DNA from: Spartobacteria bacterium
GTDB lineage: Bacteria; Verrucomicrobiota; Verrucomicrobiia; Chthoniobacterales; UBA10450
Reading direction: 5' to 3'
Length of the DNA: 64,000 nucleotides
NCBI GenBank assembly: GCA_003167555.1
Contig: PMSN01000003.1
Span: 186,001 to 250,000, forward strand
Shown: piece after piece, positions 62,187-64,000 of the stretch
Layout of the letters: every line of letters starts with the position of its first letter
Position numbering within the stretch: position 1 is the stretch's first letter
The notes under the pieces: generated by a model
What the model was told of the DNA's origin: nothing
The model's input: the letters and a program-made list of their open reading frames with translations, nothing else
The model's database searches: none
Made by a program: the position numbers and the translations under genes

Positions 62187-62840
62187 TCACGATTTTTTTG
62201 TCAAACATTTTTCTGACATCTTTGAAATTATTTTCACGAGTTCGCGCGCGATAATTTTTTTTGAAGTGCGCGAAATTTTTTTCGGCGCGGCTTCGCGGAA
62301 GAAAATCGTCACTTCGTTTTCGTCGCTTTCCATTCCGGAATCGCTTCGGCTCACATCGTTCGCCACGATCATGTCGCAATTTTTCGCGAGAAGTTTTTCC
62401 CGCGCGCTCGCTTCGAGCTCGTGCGTCTCGGCTGCGAACCCGACGACGAAGAATTTTCGATTCTCCCTCGGCAGCGAAGCGAGGATGTCGCGCGTCGGAA
62501 TCAATTCGAGCGCGAACGGAGTTTTCCGCTTCGGCATTTTCCGCCGCTCGACGGTCGCCGGCTTGAAATCCGAAACCGCCGCGCACATCACGAGCACATC
62601 GCAGTCGCGCACCGCGCGATGGACCGCGTCATGAAGTTCGTCACTCGTCATGATGGAAATAATTTTCACGCCGCTGGGCGCCGGGATGCTCGCCGGCCCG
62701 GAGATCAGGTTCACGTCGTGTCCCGCCGCCACAGCGGCTTCCGCGATCGCGTATCCCATTTTTCCCGAGGAACGATTGCTGAGGAAGCGGACGGGATCGA
62801 TCGGCTCGCGCGTGGGACCGGCAGTGACGACGAACCTCAC
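62187..62840 (-). CDS. coaB: Phosphopantothenate-cysteine ligase (separate CoaB)
   Basis: 217 residues. Joins cysteine to 4'-phosphopantothenate in CoA synthesis. VVTAGPTREPIDPVRFLSNR with SSGKMGYAIAEAA at the start, VMCAAVSDFKPAT, FALELIPTRDIL, and IVANDVSRSDSGMESDENEV with TIF near the end are CoaB blocks. Usually fused behind CoaC; here a separate gene whose GTG start overlaps the coaC stop as GTGA. The C-terminal tail is Lys-rich. Confidence 0.93.
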   Translation of the reverse strand: MRFVVTAGPTREPIDPVRFLSNRSSGKMGYAIAEAAVAAGHDVNLISGPASIPAPSGVKIISIMTSDELHDAVHRAVRDCDVLVMCAAVSDFKPATVERRKMPKRKTPFALELIPTRDILASLPRENRKFFVVGFAAETHELEASAREKLLAKNCDMIVANDVSRSDSGMESDENEVTIFFREAAPKKISRTSKKIIARELVKIISKMSEKCLTKKS

Positions 62841-63403
62841 GCGATCAAATTATCCTGGCGCGCCAGCAAGAATTCCGCGCGAAAAGCGATGTCGTCCACT
62901 TTCCACAAACGACCGATGCCTTCGTATCCGCAGGCGAGCATTCCTTCCTCGGGGCCGATAAACTCGACGCCGCGCTTTTTCAATTTTGCAACGTTCTCCT
63001 GGGTGGCGGGATGCTCCCACATTTTTCCGTTCATGGCCGGCGCGACCAAAATCGGCGCGCGTGTGGCGAGCGCGATGGCGGCGAGCGGATGCCCCGCCAA
63101 TCCGTGTGCGAGTTCCGCGATCGCGTTTGCCGTCGCCGGCGCGATGAGAAGAAGATTCGCGCGATCAGCGAGCGCGATGTGCCCCGGCCGCCAGTTTTCC
63201 TTTTCGTCGAAGAAACTCGTTGTGACCGGATTCTTCGAGAGCGTTTGCAACGTGAGTGGTGTGATGAATTCGACCGCGTCGCGCGTCATCACGACGAAAA
63301 CGTCGTGACCTTGTTTCACGAGCAAGCTCGCGAGCTCGGCAGATTTGTAAGCCGCGATCGAACCGGTGACGCCGAGGACGACGCATTTCGGATTTTTTGT
63401 CAT
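62837..63403 (-). CDS. coaC: Phosphopantothenoylcysteine decarboxylase (separate CoaC)
   Basis: 188 residues from ATG 63403 (MTKNPKCVVLGVTGS); an open extension to 63454 is repeat-derived. Flavoprotein: VVLGVTGSIAAYKSAELASL binds FMN, IALADRANLLLIAPATANAI has the catalytic His region upstream, and APAMNGKMWEHPATQENV is the PAMN-M-W substrate-recognition motif. ACGYEGIGRL carries the catalytic Cys. The start codon lies inside the left arm of a repeat element (63399-63501). First gene of the coaC-coaB pair, downstream of gmk. Confidence 0.93.
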   Translation of the reverse strand: MTKNPKCVVLGVTGSIAAYKSAELASLLVKQGHDVFVVMTRDAVEFITPLTLQTLSKNPVTTSFFDEKENWRPGHIALADRANLLLIAPATANAIAELAHGLAGHPLAAIALATRAPILVAPAMNGKMWEHPATQENVAKLKKRGVEFIGPEEGMLACGYEGIGRLWKVDDIAFRAEFLLARQDNLIA

Positions 63404-63501
63404 GTCGAGCGCAGTCGAGACATCCCGTGTTGAAATGAGCGGCAGGGCAACCAAGGAATTCTCGGGGTCCTTCGACTTCGCTGCGCTTCGCTCAGGATGA
63501 C
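63399..63501. repeat. GTCAT...ATGAC hairpin element, family B copy 3
   Basis: 103 bp from GTCATGTCGAGCGCAGTCGA to GCTCAGGATGAC. The first five bases on the left include the coaC start codon, and the right end is five bases from the gmk stop, so the element is the whole intergenic region. Confidence 0.65.
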
Positions 63502-63506
63502 AAGCA

Positions 63507-64000
63507 TTAGGTTAACGCCAGTCGCCGGCTCAGGTAGCGTTCCGCGCCCATGATGTGGCGAAACTTCTGCAGATCTTCTTCCATCGATTTGCTGATGATC
63601 GTGTAGCGATAGTCGCGCCAAAGTTCCATCTCACGCGCGGCGGTCACGATGCGCGATTCGATTTGCTGCGGCGTTTCCGTTCCGCGCTTCGTCAGGCGCC
63701 GGCGCAATTCATCCAGATCGGGCGGCATGATGAAAACATCGCAGAGAGCGGCGCGAATGGTTGGATCGTCGAAGGCCCGAATGGCCGCGGCGCCCTGGAT
63801 ATCGACATCGATCAAAACGTCCACGCCATTTTGCAAATTGGCGACGAGCGGTTTCCGGAGCGTGCCGTAGTAATGCTCGTGCACTTTCGCGTGCTCCAAA
63901 AATTCTCCGGCTCGCACCCGCGCCAGAAAATCCGGCTCGGAGATGAATTGATAATCTTCGCCTTCAATTTCGCCGGCGCGGGGCGGGCGCGTCGTGCAGG
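63507..64000 (-). CDS. gmk: Guanylate kinase (5' end outside window)
   Basis: About 164 codons of a usual ~200 are in view; the frame runs off the right edge. Phosphorylates GMP to GDP. CTTRPPRAGEIEGEDYQFIS (GMP-binding region), GEFLEHAKVHEHYYGTLRK, VLIDVDIQGAAAIR and FIMPPDLDELRRRLTKRGTE are the family blocks; the P-loop lies outside. Followed by coaC-coaB; the rpoZ gene often found after gmk is not present here. Confidence 0.95.
   Translation of the reverse strand, partial: CTTRPPRAGEIEGEDYQFISEPDFLARVRAGEFLEHAKVHEHYYGTLRKPLVANLQNGVDVLIDVDIQGAAAIRAFDDPTIRAALCDVFIMPPDLDELRRRLTKRGTETPQQIESRIVTAAREMELWRDYRYTIISKSMEEDLQKFRHIMGAERYLSRRLALT

Overview
The window is 64 kb of GC-rich, gene-dense DNA from a Gram-negative bacterium, most probably a soil or aquatic member of the Verrucomicrobiota (Chthoniobacterales-like). 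This is an inference. It rests on Kdo transferase (LPS-type envelope), AsmA-like proteins, a long-form IspG and, most tellingly, two secreted proteins that each end in two copies of a ~120-residue domain (VGTGDN..IGGFI...IRGIGPS) that I associate with this phylum. Most start codons lack a clear Shine-Dalgarno sequence.

Layout. 1-816: 3' part of prfA. 857-6869: accessory island (beta-helix secreted protein, SGNH hydrolase, CmcI-like protein, AT-richer polytopic membrane protein) lying between prfA and its usual neighbours prmC-murA (6931-9019). 9030-18955: DUF4870 protein, endonuclease IV, large AsmA-like protein, BNR-repeat secreted protein, several small envelope proteins, and a LysM protein with a degenerate L,D-transpeptidase-like domain. 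18962-27588: accA, then a striking run of two esterases, a RimK-like ATP-grasp ligase, two tandem GCS2 carboxylate-amine ligases, an M29 aminopeptidase and an ATP-grasp-like protein. This run is the best candidate in the window for an undescribed pathway (peptide-like metabolite or peptide tag). 27698-31720: threonine catabolism genes kbl and tdh around a lipoprotein and a RelE-type toxin-antitoxin pair. 31846-37657: cdsA-dxr-rseP-ybjQ-ispG. 38048-40914: two glycosyltransferases and a GNAT enzyme. 41080-44874: giant secreted subtilase. 45048-49799: typA, yebC, rho, DUF4112 protein. 49891-54647 (minus): glnE, rhomboid, lipid kinase. 54710-58273: AsmA protein, rsmD, waaA, then tRNA-Glu(UUC). 58483-64000 (minus): hexapeptide protein, cysS, ispF, inositol-monophosphatase family protein, a 21-residue lysine-rich protein, coaB, coaC, and the 3' part of gmk.

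The genes supply translation termination (prfA, prmC), peptidoglycan and LPS synthesis (murA, waaA), isoprenoids (dxr, ispG, ispF), fatty acids (accA), phospholipid (cdsA), CoA (coaB, coaC) and nitrogen control (glnE).

A second theme is repeats. There is a ~155-bp MITE-like family with long terminal inverted repeats (three copies), shorter GTCAT...ATGAC hairpin elements that supply a stop codon or overlap a start codon, single inverted-repeat elements of other types at gene ends, and heptamer and other simple tandem repeats. Some of these simple repeats sit in frame inside essential genes (prmC, dxr, ispG, cysS).
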